A stretch of 64,000 bases of DNA from Lachnospiraceae bacterium (GTDB taxonomy: Bacteria; Bacillota; Clostridia; Lachnospirales; Lachnospiraceae), in the NCBI GenBank assembly GCA_017442865.1, contig JAFRXK010000074.1, positions 62,001 to 126,000 on the forward strand, written 5' to 3'. The position numbers and the translations under genes are program-made. Below, in pieces: positions 7,307-16,709 of the stretch. Numbering within the stretch: the first letter of the stretch is position 1; every line of letters starts with the position of its first letter. A model generated the notes under the pieces. It was not told where the DNA came from and ran no database searches. It worked only from the letters and a program-made list of their open reading frames with translations.

Positions 7307-8212
7307 CTAATGCAGCGGTGGCAGGCCGTGAATATCGTAGTTGTCGTAATAAATCTCAAACGCCGTTTCAATATCGCCGAACAGTTCAATGAGTGCTCCC
7401 GCCTGGAACATAGTCGAGAGCGTCCCCGACGGTGCCTTCCACGCGGCATTTGACACTACCTCCAGCTTTTCATTTCCTGGGGCATTTGCGCGTAATATCG
7501 TCTCGGCTTTAAACAAAAGCTCGCCTGTTGCGATGTGGTAGTCGCTTGATACGACTGCGATTTTCTTCACCGACGGATAAACGCATGTCAGAATATCGTA
7601 TGTAAATATCGCATTCTGCGCTGTAGTTATCGAATTATCCTCAACGATAATGCGCTTCTTGTCAACGCCCTGCGCTTCAAGCCATTTTGCCATTTCGCCC
7701 GCCTCCGAAGCCTCTGCATTTTCAGCAGCGGTGCCGCCTCCGGTGCAGACAATATATGCATTCGGATATTTCTTCGCGCTGCTTAAGGCAACCTTCAAAC
7801 GCTCAATAAGTTCATCCTTCATCGTGCCGTCAGGATTGAGCTGGAAGCCAAGCACAACGATGCACAGCTCGTCCGTATCAGGCAGACCGTCAGGCAGCAC
7901 ATCATAATTAAGCGGCTGTCCGAGCTGAGGAGACATCCAGATATCCATGATTGTGTTCCAGCGCGCTCCTGCAGTTTTATCCGCAGCCGAAAGCTCTTTC
8001 AGCAATGTGTTAATCCTGTCCTTTGCCTCATCGCCATAACTTCCATAATCAACCGACATTTCCTCAACGATTTTCTCAACTCGTTTCGGGTCGTTAGAAG
8101 CGTTATCGCCTCCGGCTTTGCAGCCTGCAAATGAAATGCAAATGCACAATAACAGTGCAAGTGAAGTAAAACAATTATGTGAGAAACTCTTTATTGTTGA
8201 TATTTTTTTCAT
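7307..8212 (-). CDS. DUF218/YdcF-like lipoprotein
   Basis: The start at 8212 (MKKISTIK) has AAGGAG nine bases upstream; the product is 301 residues. A lipoprotein signal is clear: a basic N-terminus, a hydrophobic core ALLLCICISFAGC, and Cys at about residue 31 followed by KAGGDN, so it should be anchored on the outer face of the membrane. The DUF218 (YdcF/SanA) domain begins with ELCIVVLGFQLNPDGTM and continues with YIVCTGGGTAAENA, EAQGVDKKRIIVEDNSITTAQNA and IAVVSSDYHIATGELLF. These are the family's conserved pieces. The family is linked to cell-envelope functions but its chemistry is not settled. The gene's 3' tail is duplicated just downstream. Confidence 0.85.
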   Translation of the reverse strand: MKKISTIKSFSHNCFTSLALLLCICISFAGCKAGGDNASNDPKRVEKIVEEMSVDYGSYGDEAKDRINTLLKELSAADKTAGARWNTIMDIWMSPQLGQPLNYDVLPDGLPDTDELCIVVLGFQLNPDGTMKDELIERLKVALSSAKKYPNAYIVCTGGGTAAENAEASEAGEMAKWLEAQGVDKKRIIVEDNSITTAQNAIFTYDILTCVYPSVKKIAVVSSDYHIATGELLFKAETILRANAPGNEKLEVVSNAAWKAPSGTLSTMFQAGALIELFGDIETAFEIYYDNYDIHGLPPLH

Positions 8213-8286
8213 AATTTCCAACTCCTTTGCAAATATCAATATTTAGCACTATTGCTTTAATATCAACTTTTTTAATAACATAAGAA

Positions 8287-8348
8287 GCCTGATTTTACCG
8301 GTTTTACTCTGAAAGCCGGAATTTAACGTATCATTAAAGAAATCAGGC
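8287..8348. repeat. inverted repeat of unknown role
   Basis: GCCTGATTT at 8287-8295 pairs with AAATCAGGC at 8340-8348, and a smaller CCGG-containing stem lies inside. It falls between the lipoprotein gene and the methyltransferase remnant, near the edge of the AbiE island. It could be a terminator without a U-tract or a boundary of the insertion. Confidence 0.4.
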
Positions 8349-8409
8349 AAATAACAATTAAATGCGCCGGATATAAAATGCGTATTTTGACATTTTTCCA
8401 CCGCCCCTT

Positions 8410-8556
8410 TTACCATTGTAAAGATACAGTAGCATCAATTCTATAATCGGGATCAGAAATCCTTGCCTGAATCGCACCTAACGCTAAGCCTCCCGGTCCA
8501 CAAAACAATTCACCCAATCTAAACTTTTTAACCATGTTGTCCATTGTTTTCTCCAT
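8410..8556 (-). pseudogene. 5' fragment of a cytosine-5 DNA methyltransferase
   Basis: An ATG at 8554-8556 opens a 48-codon frame that stops at 8410-8412. It contains KKFRLGELFCGPGGLALGA, the unmistakable SAM-binding motif I of C5 DNA methyltransferases (F-x-G-x-G-G). The family needs 300 or more residues with a P-C catalytic motif, and none follows in any minus-strand frame. The fragment begins 16 bases after the AbiEii stop codon, so the AbiE genes and a modification gene once formed one transcript. I read it as a truncated restriction-modification gene left behind after deletion. Confidence 0.8.
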
Positions 8557-8572
8557 TTCAATTTACAATTCT

Positions 8573-9469
8573 TTAATTCCAACTACATTCATTGGCATCC
8601 CAATGTTTTTGAAATATTGTTTCTTTGATAACAGCTGTATATGGTTCCCATAAAAACTCATTAATACTTTGTAAAATCGTCGGAAACTCTTCCATCTTGA
8701 CATCAATCTTTTTCGTAAACGCTTTCCATTTCTTCTGCATTCCATCATCAGAATCAAATGTCATAATCTGCTTAAATTGCTCAATTGTAAAATTATGTTC
8801 ACGATTAGTAAAGGTTTTACTTAATGCTTCATACAATACTTTCCCTTCAAAATCAAACTTATGTGAAAGATAATAAATATCATAATAATCTTTCATTCTG
8901 CTGGAGAACTCCATTAATGAAAGTATTGCATCCATCTTCTCAGCCACTGTTGTTTCTATGGAATATGTATTGATAACAGGTGCCACAAAATCATCTAACT
9001 GTGTTGGTATTCTACGCTTTTCCTGTTTTGGCACAATTACATCTCCCACACCAAAATCAATACTAAACGGTGTTCGTGTATTCTTTATCTTGCCATTCAG
9101 TGCAACACCAATACCTGCATACTTTTTTGCAACCGCTATAGGTGCTACATCTTTTATTTCAAAAGTCACAAAATCATTACCCGTTTCCACTGCAATAATT
9201 TCTTCCACAACTTTTCTTAACTGTTCAGGCGTATTTGGTATTCTCTTCAATAGAAAATCGACATCAACCGTTACCCTGCTATCAAATTCCGTTAAAGAAT
9301 ATAAAAATAATCCTCCCTTCAACACAAGATTATCTACATATTTTGATTTTTCAAGTCTTCTCAAGAATTCCTCTTGGCAAAATAATTGCAGACACAACTG
9401 ATAACTCCTACCACTTTCTTTTGCTTTATTTTTTAATCTTGCAAGTACTGAACTCGCTACATCACCCAT
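8573..9469 (-). CDS. abiEii: AbiEii-type nucleotidyltransferase toxin
   Basis: The 298-residue protein matches the AbiEii/AbiGii toxin family (DUF1814). The nucleotidyltransferase core is visible as LVLKGGLFLYSLTEFDSRVT followed by V-D-V-D-F-L-L, where the two Asp residues should bind metal. PFSIDFGVGD supplies the next acidic strand, and TVAEKMDAIL with SRMKDYYDIYYL gives the family's K-x-x-x-D and D-I-Y-x-L motifs. Its start overlaps the end of the antitoxin gene by eight bases, the usual coupling of such pairs. AbiE systems act in abortive infection and stabilise mobile elements, and the toxin transfers nucleotides. All core residues I can see are intact, so it is probably functional. Confidence 0.85.
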   Translation of the reverse strand: MGDVASSVLARLKNKAKESGRSYQLCLQLFCQEEFLRRLEKSKYVDNLVLKGGLFLYSLTEFDSRVTVDVDFLLKRIPNTPEQLRKVVEEIIAVETGNDFVTFEIKDVAPIAVAKKYAGIGVALNGKIKNTRTPFSIDFGVGDVIVPKQEKRRIPTQLDDFVAPVINTYSIETTVAEKMDAILSLMEFSSRMKDYYDIYYLSHKFDFEGKVLYEALSKTFTNREHNFTIEQFKQIMTFDSDDGMQKKWKAFTKKIDVKMEEFPTILQSINEFLWEPYTAVIKETIFQKHWDANECSWN

Positions 9470-10067
9470 TCAGCATTACCTCCATCAATTCAGTAACCTT
9501 TTTATATACTCTCATCTCTTTTGCATATTTTGACAGATTGCTCAAATTCTTTTTTTCGTCTGCAACATATGCGTTTATTGCTTTATTAAACATTTCGTTA
9601 TCCATTTTGGATTTATACTTAAAGCAGTCACAAATCGTGCGTTCTCTATCATATACTGAAAGCTCTATTCCATTAAATTCCCCTGTAGTCTTTCCTAATG
9701 ATAATTTGTCATGTTGCACAAAATAAAGTTTGTATGCAAAATTATCAATACTAATTTTTGATCTGGAAATATTTCTAGGCACAGCAATCGTCCATACCAA
9801 AGGTGTTTTATCACTATACCCATAATAAAACAACGCAGATTCCATACATACAATTCCCTCTTCCAAGAATGTGGCTATCATCTTTTCCTCTGATATTTCC
9901 ATTTGACTGGCTACCTGATAGTATCCATGTTTGACCCTCTCAAGTTCTCCACGTTCACACATTTTTTTTATTTCAGAATTCTGTATTCCAACTTCATTCA
10001 ATTGCGCTGTTTTTGCGATACCACCATTATTTTTTATTATTGATTTTGCAATATCTATTTTTTTCAT
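9462..10067 (-). CDS. abiEi: AbiEi-type antitoxin of the complete AbiE pair
   Basis: The product is about 201 residues from the ATG at 10067; a GTG two codons upstream (10073) is an alternative, and the ribosome binding site is weak for both. It has an N-terminal winged helix (AKTAQLNEVGIQNSEIKKMC, then ERVKHGYYQVAS), then CMESALFYYGYSDKTP, V-P-R-N-I, and the YDRERTICDCFKYKSKMD stretch that is typical of AbiEi. It should bind the promoter and counter the toxin encoded directly downstream. It is only distantly similar to the orphan AbiEi at 1421-2014. Base composition is more AT-rich than in the core genes to the right, consistent with acquisition. Confidence 0.85.
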   Translation of the reverse strand: MKKIDIAKSIIKNNGGIAKTAQLNEVGIQNSEIKKMCERGELERVKHGYYQVASQMEISEEKMIATFLEEGIVCMESALFYYGYSDKTPLVWTIAVPRNISRSKISIDNFAYKLYFVQHDKLSLGKTTGEFNGIELSVYDRERTICDCFKYKSKMDNEMFNKAINAYVADEKKNLSNLSKYAKEMRVYKKVTELMEVMLNG

Positions 10068-10210
10068 AAACACACCATTTCATTGATAAACTCACATATT
10101 CTCATCCATAATAATCATACATCTTTTTATATAACAAATCAACAACAAATCTATTTTTTTGTGTGTAAAAAATTATATTTTAAAAAGGTGTCTTTTAAAA
10201 CCTTTCTACA

Positions 10211-10771
10211 TCACCTTCCTCTCCCAACATCCTTGACCTTCTCTCCGATCCACTCCATAAACTTCTCCAGCAGACTAATCCCTCCAATCACAAACTGTTT
10301 CATAAACTCATACGCCTTCTCCAGCTTGTCCTTTAGGCTACGATTCTCCTCCCGCAATATCTGGTTCTGATACCTCAGTTCTATCACCTGCTCCTTCAGA
10401 TAATCATCTCCATCGACCGCACCAAGCAGTTCCTTCTTAAGCCTTTCCGCCTCTTCCAGTTCAAATTCAGCCCGCTCAGCCTGCCATTTTGCAGTATCCG
10501 ATATCATCATCCACTTGTCAGCCTCTTTTTGCGCTGCCTCAATTTCCTTCTGTTTATCCGTGAGCTTATCTACATTCTCATAATATTCCAGCCGTAATTC
10601 CGAATTCTTTAAGCGTAAATCCGTTGTTTCTGACTGTAATTTCTGATTTTCGGCTATGGTATCGTCAAGCTTCTTTTGAGCCTCAGACTGTTCTTTTCTA
10701 AAACCGTCTCGCTTACTTTCAATTTCTTTCTCCAGAGACTCCTGTAATACGTGCACAAATTGTTTTATCAA
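10211..10771 (-). pseudogene. C-terminal fragment of a plasmid mobilisation (Pre/Mob) protein
   Basis: The frame encodes an almost continuous coiled coil (residues 10-150, E/K/L/Q-rich heptads) ending in LEKAYEFMKQFVIGGISLLE and KFMEWIGEKVKD. This tail is what I know from the C-terminus of Firmicutes Pre/Mob relaxases. The catalytic N-terminal relaxase part is missing: upstream of about 10,735 the sequence becomes a plus-strand gene. The first 15 or so codons of the frame are therefore probably read-through of the junction, and the gene is a truncated relic of a mobile plasmid or element. Confidence 0.55.
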
Positions 10772-10812
10772 AATACGTAAACGAATCTATTACAGAAGAA
10801 TATGATAAATTA

Positions 10813-11508
10813 ATGGAACAATTCAAAAAGGGAAATATAGACAAAGACGAAATTGCTAGCTTAATTCTCGGTATGCGTAGGCATTCAAGCAAACCTGAAT
10901 CAATAATAAAAGAGGGAGTTGATGACGCATTAGCTTTGATATGTGAAAAAGACATTAATAAATTTAAAGAAGATTTCGAACTATCGCATTATGCCCACGA
11001 AGAATTAAAAAAAGAACATGAAAACACTTTAAAACAATTAGCTTCTGTAAAAGAAGATGTTGAATATTGGAAATCTCAAACAGAAATACAACAAAAGAAA
11101 GGAATTCTTTATAGTGAGCAAGCGAAACTTGAAAATTTAAAGGAATGGTTAACAAATTACACCAATAATTATAATACAGAAAACACACGCCTTAAAAAAT
11201 CTATAAAAAGAAAAACCATTTTTACTATTGCTTTGTATGTAATTTATTATATTGTTATCGTTATTTGCATAATACATTTAGGTTGGAATCTTATGGAGCC
11301 TATCACTTATGTGCTAAGTATACCACCTATCATTATTCCTTTTATTATTAAAATGATTAAACCAGACTTATCTCTCAAAGTCTGGATTCATTCGTATAAA
11401 AATAAAGAAACTTATTCCTCAGCAAAAAGAATGCTGGAAACATATCAAGAAAAAGTAACACAACAAGAAGCTTTAGTTAATAAGCTCACACTTGAACTAA
11501 CCAAGTAA
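10813..11508 (+). CDS. 5'-truncated coiled-coil membrane protein
   Basis: From the ATG at 10813 the product is 231 residues: a helical region, a coiled coil (about residues 55-130), two hydrophobic helices (TIFTIALYVIYYIVIVICII and ITYVLSIPPIIIPFIIKMI) and a C-terminal coiled coil. No ribosome binding site precedes this ATG. The frame stays open back to 10702 and reads naturally there (SPETPVIRAQIVLSKYVNES). I infer that the true gene was longer and that its 5' part was lost at the junction with the mobilisation fragment. Low confidence: the missing N-terminus may have been a PIN-like domain. The function is unknown, and the protein is probably not expressed in native form. Confidence 0.5.
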   Translation: MEQFKKGNIDKDEIASLILGMRRHSSKPESIIKEGVDDALALICEKDINKFKEDFELSHYAHEELKKEHENTLKQLASVKEDVEYWKSQTEIQQKKGILYSEQAKLENLKEWLTNYTNNYNTENTRLKKSIKRKTIFTIALYVIYYIVIVICIIHLGWNLMEPITYVLSIPPIIIPFIIKMIKPDLSLKVWIHSYKNKETYSSAKRMLETYQEKVTQQEALVNKLTLELTK

Positions 11509-11552
11509 TAATCCCAAAATTATTGTCATTTGATTGTCACTCAACATAAAAC

Positions 11553-11590
11553 GAGCCAAGAAACGCCGTAAATTCGGCATTTCTTGGCTC
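11553..11590 (-). terminator. guaA terminator
   Basis: GAGCCAAGAAA at 11553-11563 pairs with TTTCTTGGCTC at 11580-11590, with an inner GCCG/CGGC pair. On the minus strand it is followed by GTTTTAT. It lies eight bases past the guaA stop. Confidence 0.85.
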
Positions 11591-11597
11591 CTGTACA

Positions 11598-13139
11598 TTA
11601 TTCAAACTCTATCGTTCCCGGTGGCTTGCTCGTGCAGTCATACAGTACACGGTTTACGCCCTTGACTTCGTTTACGATTCTGTTGGTTACTGTGTTCAGT
11701 ACCTCCCAAGGTATCTGGGCAGCCTCTGCTGTCATGAAATCTGAAGTGAGTACTGCTCTAAGTGCGATTGCATAATCATAGGTTCTGAAGTCGCCCATTA
11801 CGCCTACGCTTCGCATGTTTGTGAGGGCGGCAAAGTACTGGCCGAGGTTCTTGCTGATGCCGGCCTTTGCGATTTCCTCGCGGTAGATTGCGTCAGCGTC
11901 CTGTACGATTTTAACCTTCTCGGCGGTTACTTCGCCGATGATACGGATACCGAGGCCCGGGCCAGGGAATGGCTGGCGGTATACGAGGTGCTCCGGTATA
12001 CCGAGCTCAAGGCCGGCTTTGCGGACTTCGTCCTTGAAAAGCAGACGGAGCGGCTCGATTATTTCCTTAAAATCTACGCAGTCCGGGAGGCCGCCAACGT
12101 TGTGGTGGGACTTGATGACTGCTGATTTGCCGAGGCCGGACTCGATTACGTCAGGGTAGATTGTACCCTGTACGAGGAAGTCAACGGCTCCGATTTTCTT
12201 TGCTTCTTCTTCAAACACACGTATGAATTCTTCGCCGATAATCTTACGCTTTGCCTCAGGCTCGGTTACGCCTGCAAGCTTTGCATAGAATCTGTCCTGA
12301 GCATTTACCCTGATGAAATTGAGGTCGTAATCGCCGTCAGGACCGAATACTGCCTCGACCTCGTCGCCTTCATTTTTACGAAGGAGACCCTGGTCTACAA
12401 ATACGCAGGTAAGCTGCTTTCCTACCGCCTTTGATAAAAGAACTGCGGCTACTGATGAATCCACGCCGCCTGAAAGAGCGCAGAGAACCTTGCCGTTGCC
12501 TATTTTCTTTCTGAGTTCTTCGATGGTGGTCTCCACAAATGACGCCATCTGCCAGTCTCCGGCGCAGCCGCACACGTCATATACGAAGCTTGAGAGCATC
12601 TTTACGCCCTCCTTGGTGTGCATTACCTCAGGGTGGAACTGGGTAGCGTAAAGCTTTCTTTCAGGGCATTCCATGGCTGCTACAGGACATACGTCTGTGT
12701 GGGCTGTAATCTTAAAGCCCTCCGGTATTCTTGAAATATAATCTGTGTGGCTCATCCAGCAGATAGTCTTCTCGGATACATCCTTGAAAAGGACTGTGGA
12801 TGTGTCGGTAATGACCTCTGTCTTGCCGTATTCGCTGACAGGTGCTGTCTTAACATCGCCGCCTAAGGTGTATGCTATAAGCTGTGAGCCGTAGCAAATG
12901 CCTAAGATAGGTACGCCAAGTTCAAATATTTCCTTGCCGATGTGAGGTGACTGCTCATCATATACGCTGTTCGGACCGCCTGTAAAAATGATGCCCTTCG
13001 GGTTCATTTCCTTAATCTTGTCCAGTGAAAGGGTGTAAGGGTGAACCTCACAATATACGTTGCACTCTCTGACTCTTCTTGCTATCAGCTGGTTGTACTG
13101 CCCGCCGAAATCAAGAACAATAATCATGTCTCTTTTCAC
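11598..13139 (-). CDS. guaA: GMP synthase (glutamine-hydrolysing)
   Basis: A full-length 513-residue enzyme that converts XMP, ATP and glutamine to GMP in the cytoplasm. The class I amidotransferase domain comes first, with nucleophile C82 in GICYGSQ and H169/E171 in FHPEV. The ATP-pyrophosphatase loop is [11 protein letters not shown] near residue 223, and the C-terminal dimerisation domain ends KPPGTIEFE. The start is a GTG at 13139 with AGGAGG nine bases upstream; the ATG four codons in has a poorer spacing. Only 20 bases separate it from the upstream small gene, so the two are co-transcribed. No purine riboswitch fits in that gap. A strong terminator follows. Confidence 0.97.
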   Translation of the reverse strand: MKRDMIIVLDFGGQYNQLIARRVRECNVYCEVHPYTLSLDKIKEMNPKGIIFTGGPNSVYDEQSPHIGKEIFELGVPILGICYGSQLIAYTLGGDVKTAPVSEYGKTEVITDTSTVLFKDVSEKTICWMSHTDYISRIPEGFKITAHTDVCPVAAMECPERKLYATQFHPEVMHTKEGVKMLSSFVYDVCGCAGDWQMASFVETTIEELRKKIGNGKVLCALSGGVDSSVAAVLLSKAVGKQLTCVFVDQGLLRKNEGDEVEAVFGPDGDYDLNFIRVNAQDRFYAKLAGVTEPEAKRKIIGEEFIRVFEEEAKKIGAVDFLVQGTIYPDVIESGLGKSAVIKSHHNVGGLPDCVDFKEIIEPLRLLFKDEVRKAGLELGIPEHLVYRQPFPGPGLGIRIIGEVTAEKVKIVQDADAIYREEIAKAGISKNLGQYFAALTNMRSVGVMGDFRTYDYAIALRAVLTSDFMTAEAAQIPWEVLNTVTNRIVNEVKGVNRVLYDCTSKPPGTIEFE

Positions 13140-13159
13140 GAAGAAATTCCTCCTGCGAT

Positions 13160-13435
13160 TTATTTATTTTTTGCTTCTTCTATCTGCTGCTTCAGTGATG
13201 CTATAATGTCCTTGCTGTCTGTGATTGCCGCAATGTAAGGCTCGATAACGTCTGCCTCAGCATCGGCATTTTCATAATAAAACTTGCCAAGCGCATAATA
13301 TGCCTTGCGCAGTCTGTACTCCTCCTTGCCAAGCTGTGCGTTGAGCTTTGCAACATCCGCAACAACTCTCGCCTTCTCGCCTGCAAACCTGCTTGTGCTG
13401 GCTATTCTCTCGCCTAATTCATCAAAAAAGTCCAT
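13160..13435 (-). CDS. small helical protein upstream of guaA
   Basis: The start at 13435 ([14 protein letters not shown]) has AAGGAGG six bases upstream; a longer frame reaching 13546 lacks one. The product is 91 residues and looks entirely alpha-helical, with a heptad-like middle and C-terminus ([20 protein letters not shown], then [11 protein letters not shown]). It resembles the helical N-terminal part of Lachnospiraceae zinc-ribbon proteins but has no Cys pairs. The function is unknown. It is co-transcribed with guaA. Confidence 0.75.
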   Translation of the reverse strand: MDFFDELGERIASTSRFAGEKARVVADVAKLNAQLGKEEYRLRKAYYALGKFYYENADAEADVIEPYIAAITDSKDIIASLKQQIEEAKNK

Positions 13436-13718
13436 ACCGGTCCTCCTTGTCTGTTTTATACTGCCATGTCTGCGTCCGCACATTTCAAATGTCTTCAAAA
13501 TAATACTTTCGCCCTCATCATAAAAATAAGTTCCATGATGGCACATAACATATAAAAGTATTGTATAAATATTATGTTATGGTCAAATTTACTTCGACCC
13601 TGTATCAGTAAATATTATTATACTCAATTAACGATTGCACTGTCAATCTCAAACATGCCAAATGCGCCTCTCAATCAGAATACTTCTTTATAATTTAATG
13701 TTTTCGGGCTGCACTTAC

Positions 13719-13737
13719 GCGGCGGCGCAGCCGCCGC
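13719..13737 (-). terminator. hairpin after uvrA
   Basis: GCGGCGGC/GCCGCCGC with a three-base loop lies six bases after the uvrA stop codon. No T-run follows on the minus strand, so its strength as an intrinsic terminator is uncertain. Confidence 0.5.
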
Positions 13738-13742
13738 CTCAT

Positions 13743-16571
13743 CTACCCAAGGTACTTCTTCACAAACTGTCCTGTGTATGACTGTGGCACCTGTGCAATC
13801 TCCTCAGGCGTGCCGCATGCAACGACCGTGCCGCCGCCGCTGCCGCCTTCAGGTCCCATGTCGATAATGTAATCGGCAGTCTTGATTACGTCAAGATTGT
13901 GCTCTATTACCACGACTGTATTGCCGCCCTCGCAAAGTCTGTGAAGTATCTCAACAAGCTTGTGTACATCCGCAAAATGCAGACCCGTTGTAGGCTCGTC
14001 GAGAATATAAATTGTCTTGCCTGTGCCGCGGCGGCTGAGCTCCGTTGCAAGCTTTATTCGCTGTGCCTCACCGCCCGACAACGTGGTGGAAGGCTGACCG
14101 AGCCTGATATATGAAAGCCCCACGTCATTTAACGTCTCTATTTTTCTTCTGATGGAAGGCACATTTTCAAAGAATGTAAGTGCTTCCTCCACCGTCATAT
14201 TCAGCACGTCATAAATGCTCTTGCCCTTGTATTTCACCTCAAGCGTCTCTCTGTTGTAGCGCTTGCCGCCGCAGACCTCGCAAGGCACATATACGTCCGG
14301 CAGGAAATGCATTTCTATCTTTATAATACCGTCGCCTGAGCACGCCTCGCAGCGTCCACCCTTCACGTTGAAGCTGAAGCGACCCTTCTGATATCCTCTC
14401 TCCTTTGCATCGGAGGTTGCCGCAAATAAATCCCTGATTAAATCAAATACGCCCGTGTAGGTTGCGGGATTGGAGCGCGGAGTCCTGCCTATCGGCGACT
14501 GGTCAATGCAGATGACCTTATCGAGTGCAGATACACCGTCTATGCCGTCATGGCTGCCCGCAATGGTTCGCGCCCTGTTTAATTTCTTTGCCAGCGATTT
14601 GTACAATATCTCGTTGATAAGTGAGCTTTTGCCTGAGCCGGACACTCCGGTAACGCAGGTAAATACTCCAATCGGTATATTCACATCAATGTTTTTAAGG
14701 TTGTTCTCTCTTGCGCCCCTCACCGTAATAAAGCCTGCCGGCATTCTTCTGGTCTTTGGAACCGGCACCACAATACGTCTGCTAAGGTATGCTCCTGTGA
14801 TTGATTCCCTGCATTTCATAATGGCCTTGGCATCACCGACAGCTACAACCTCGCCTCCATGCTCGCCCGCACCCGGTCCGATATCAACGATATAATCCGC
14901 CGCAAGCATTGTATCCTCGTCATGCTCCACGACTATCACCGAATTGCCCAAATCTCTCAGATGAATCAATGTATTTAAAAGCTTCTCGTTGTCCCTCTGG
15001 TGAAGTCCGATGCTGGGCTCATCAAGGATATAGGCAACGCCTACAAGTCCGGAGCCTATCTGGGTCGCAAGTCTTATTCGCTGCGCCTCGCCGCCTGACA
15101 GTGTGGCTGTCGCACGTGAAAGCGACAGGTAATCAAGTCCGACATCCACCAGAAAGCTTATTCTTGCCTTTATCTCTTTAAGTATCTGATTACCTATTAA
15201 ATGCTGCTGATTTGTCAGCTCCATATTCTCCAAAAAGTCCTGCATCTCACCAATTGACATCTCAGTCATCTCATGAATATTTATTCCACCCACAGTCACA
15301 GCTAGTGATGATTCCTTAAGTCTTTGTCCCTTACAGGTCTTACATGGTGTAATCTTCATGAAGCTCTCGTACTCTGCCTTCATAACATCTGAGCCTGTCT
15401 CACGATATCTGCGCTCCATGTTTTTAATAAGTCCCTCGAAGGCAATGTCGTATACGCCTACGCCTCGCTGTCCCTTATAATGCACCTTCACCTCATGGCC
15501 ATTCGTACCATGAATCAATATCTCCCTGACATTCACAGGATAATCCTCATATGGAGTATCCAATTCAAAATTATATTCCTTTGCGAGCGCCGTTAAAATT
15601 GCATTTGTAAAGCTTTTTTTGTCTGTGGCAGACTGCCAGCCCATCGCTGTAATCGCGCCGCCATTTATACTGAGCGACTTGTCCGGAATCATAAGGTCTT
15701 CATCAAATTCCATCTTGTACCCTAAGCCGGCGCAGTCCGGGCACGCTCCGAACGGATTGTTAAATGAAAAGCTTCTCGGCTCTATTTCATCAATACTGAT
15801 GCCACAGTCAGGACATGAAAAGCTCTGGCTGAAGTTAATCATACCTTCATCGCCTGCATCTACAATCATCAGTCCCTCGGCGACATTCAAAGCATTCTCC
15901 ACTGAATCGGTGAGTCTCTTCTCAATGCCCTGCTTTACCACAAGCCTGTCCACAACTATCTCTATATTATGCTTTATATTCTTTTCAAGCTTGATTTCCT
16001 CTCCAAGCTCATACAAATTACCATCTATGCGTACTCTGACATATCCGCTCTTTCTCGCCTGCTCAAATACCTTGACATGCTCGCCCTTTCTGCCTCTGAC
16101 CACAGGCGCAAGTATCTGGATTTTGGTTCGCTCCGGCAGCTCCATAATCTGGTCAACCATCTGGTCAACGCTCTGCTTCTTTATCTCTCTGCCACATTTC
16201 GGACAATGTGGAATACCTATTCTGGCATACAGCAGTCGCAGATAATCATAAATCTCCGTAACTGTGCCTACAGTTGAACGCGGATTTCGATTGGTAGATT
16301 TCTGGTCAATCGAAATAGCCGGTGAGAGTCCTTCTATGCTCTCTACATCCGGCTTCTCCATCTGCCCCAAAAACTGCCTCGCATACGAAGACAGCGACTC
16401 CATGTACCTTCTCTGTCCCTCCGCATAAATGGTATCGAATGCGAGTGATGATTTTCCTGAACCGCTGAGTCCCGTCAATACAACGAACTTCTCCCTTGGA
16501 ATATCTACTGAAATATTTTTCAAATTATGCTCATTGGCGCCACGAATCTTTATAAACTGCTTATCTGCCAT
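13743..16571 (-). CDS. uvrA: excinuclease ABC subunit A
   Basis: A full-length 942-residue UvrA, the damage-sensing ATPase of nucleotide excision repair that loads UvrB onto DNA. Two ABC cassettes are present: Walker [15 protein letters not shown] near residue 35 and [14 protein letters not shown] in the second half, each with an LSGGEAQRI signature and a DEP Walker B ([11 protein letters not shown] and [11 protein letters not shown]). The zinc modules are visible as C-P-K-C, C-P-D-C...C-P-D-C and C-E-A-C...C-E-V-C. GGGAG precedes the ATG. The cluster continues upstream with a hydrolase, uvrB and pcrA on the same strand. I see no LexA box directly upstream. Confidence 0.97.
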   Translation of the reverse strand: MADKQFIKIRGANEHNLKNISVDIPREKFVVLTGLSGSGKSSLAFDTIYAEGQRRYMESLSSYARQFLGQMEKPDVESIEGLSPAISIDQKSTNRNPRSTVGTVTEIYDYLRLLYARIGIPHCPKCGREIKKQSVDQMVDQIMELPERTKIQILAPVVRGRKGEHVKVFEQARKSGYVRVRIDGNLYELGEEIKLEKNIKHNIEIVVDRLVVKQGIEKRLTDSVENALNVAEGLMIVDAGDEGMINFSQSFSCPDCGISIDEIEPRSFSFNNPFGACPDCAGLGYKMEFDEDLMIPDKSLSINGGAITAMGWQSATDKKSFTNAILTALAKEYNFELDTPYEDYPVNVREILIHGTNGHEVKVHYKGQRGVGVYDIAFEGLIKNMERRYRETGSDVMKAEYESFMKITPCKTCKGQRLKESSLAVTVGGINIHEMTEMSIGEMQDFLENMELTNQQHLIGNQILKEIKARISFLVDVGLDYLSLSRATATLSGGEAQRIRLATQIGSGLVGVAYILDEPSIGLHQRDNEKLLNTLIHLRDLGNSVIVVEHDEDTMLAADYIVDIGPGAGEHGGEVVAVGDAKAIMKCRESITGAYLSRRIVVPVPKTRRMPAGFITVRGARENNLKNIDVNIPIGVFTCVTGVSGSGKSSLINEILYKSLAKKLNRARTIAGSHDGIDGVSALDKVICIDQSPIGRTPRSNPATYTGVFDLIRDLFAATSDAKERGYQKGRFSFNVKGGRCEACSGDGIIKIEMHFLPDVYVPCEVCGGKRYNRETLEVKYKGKSIYDVLNMTVEEALTFFENVPSIRRKIETLNDVGLSYIRLGQPSTTLSGGEAQRIKLATELSRRGTGKTIYILDEPTTGLHFADVHKLVEILHRLCEGGNTVVVIEHNLDVIKTADYIIDMGPEGGSGGGTVVACGTPEEIAQVPQSYTGQFVKKYLG

Positions 16572-16709
16572 CTTAATTTACTCTCCCGTAAAAAAATCCA
16601 CTGTTTTCTTTAAATGCAATTATTATATTATATCACAAAAGCGCAGTATAAAACAAGCGATTATGCAATTATCATAACCGCCTGTCAAATCATCACTAAC
16701 CGTTTATAA

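Noticed and set aside
9235..9726. 163-codon frame antisense to the AbiE genes
   Set aside because: Both AbiE products show intact family motifs on the other strand, and this frame has no start signal.
13140..13159. Guanine riboswitch before guaA
   Set aside because: Only 20 bases separate guaA from the upstream gene, too short for an aptamer.
15619..16245. 208-codon frame antisense to uvrA
   Set aside because: It is the mirror of strongly conserved uvrA codons, and no ribosome binding site precedes it.
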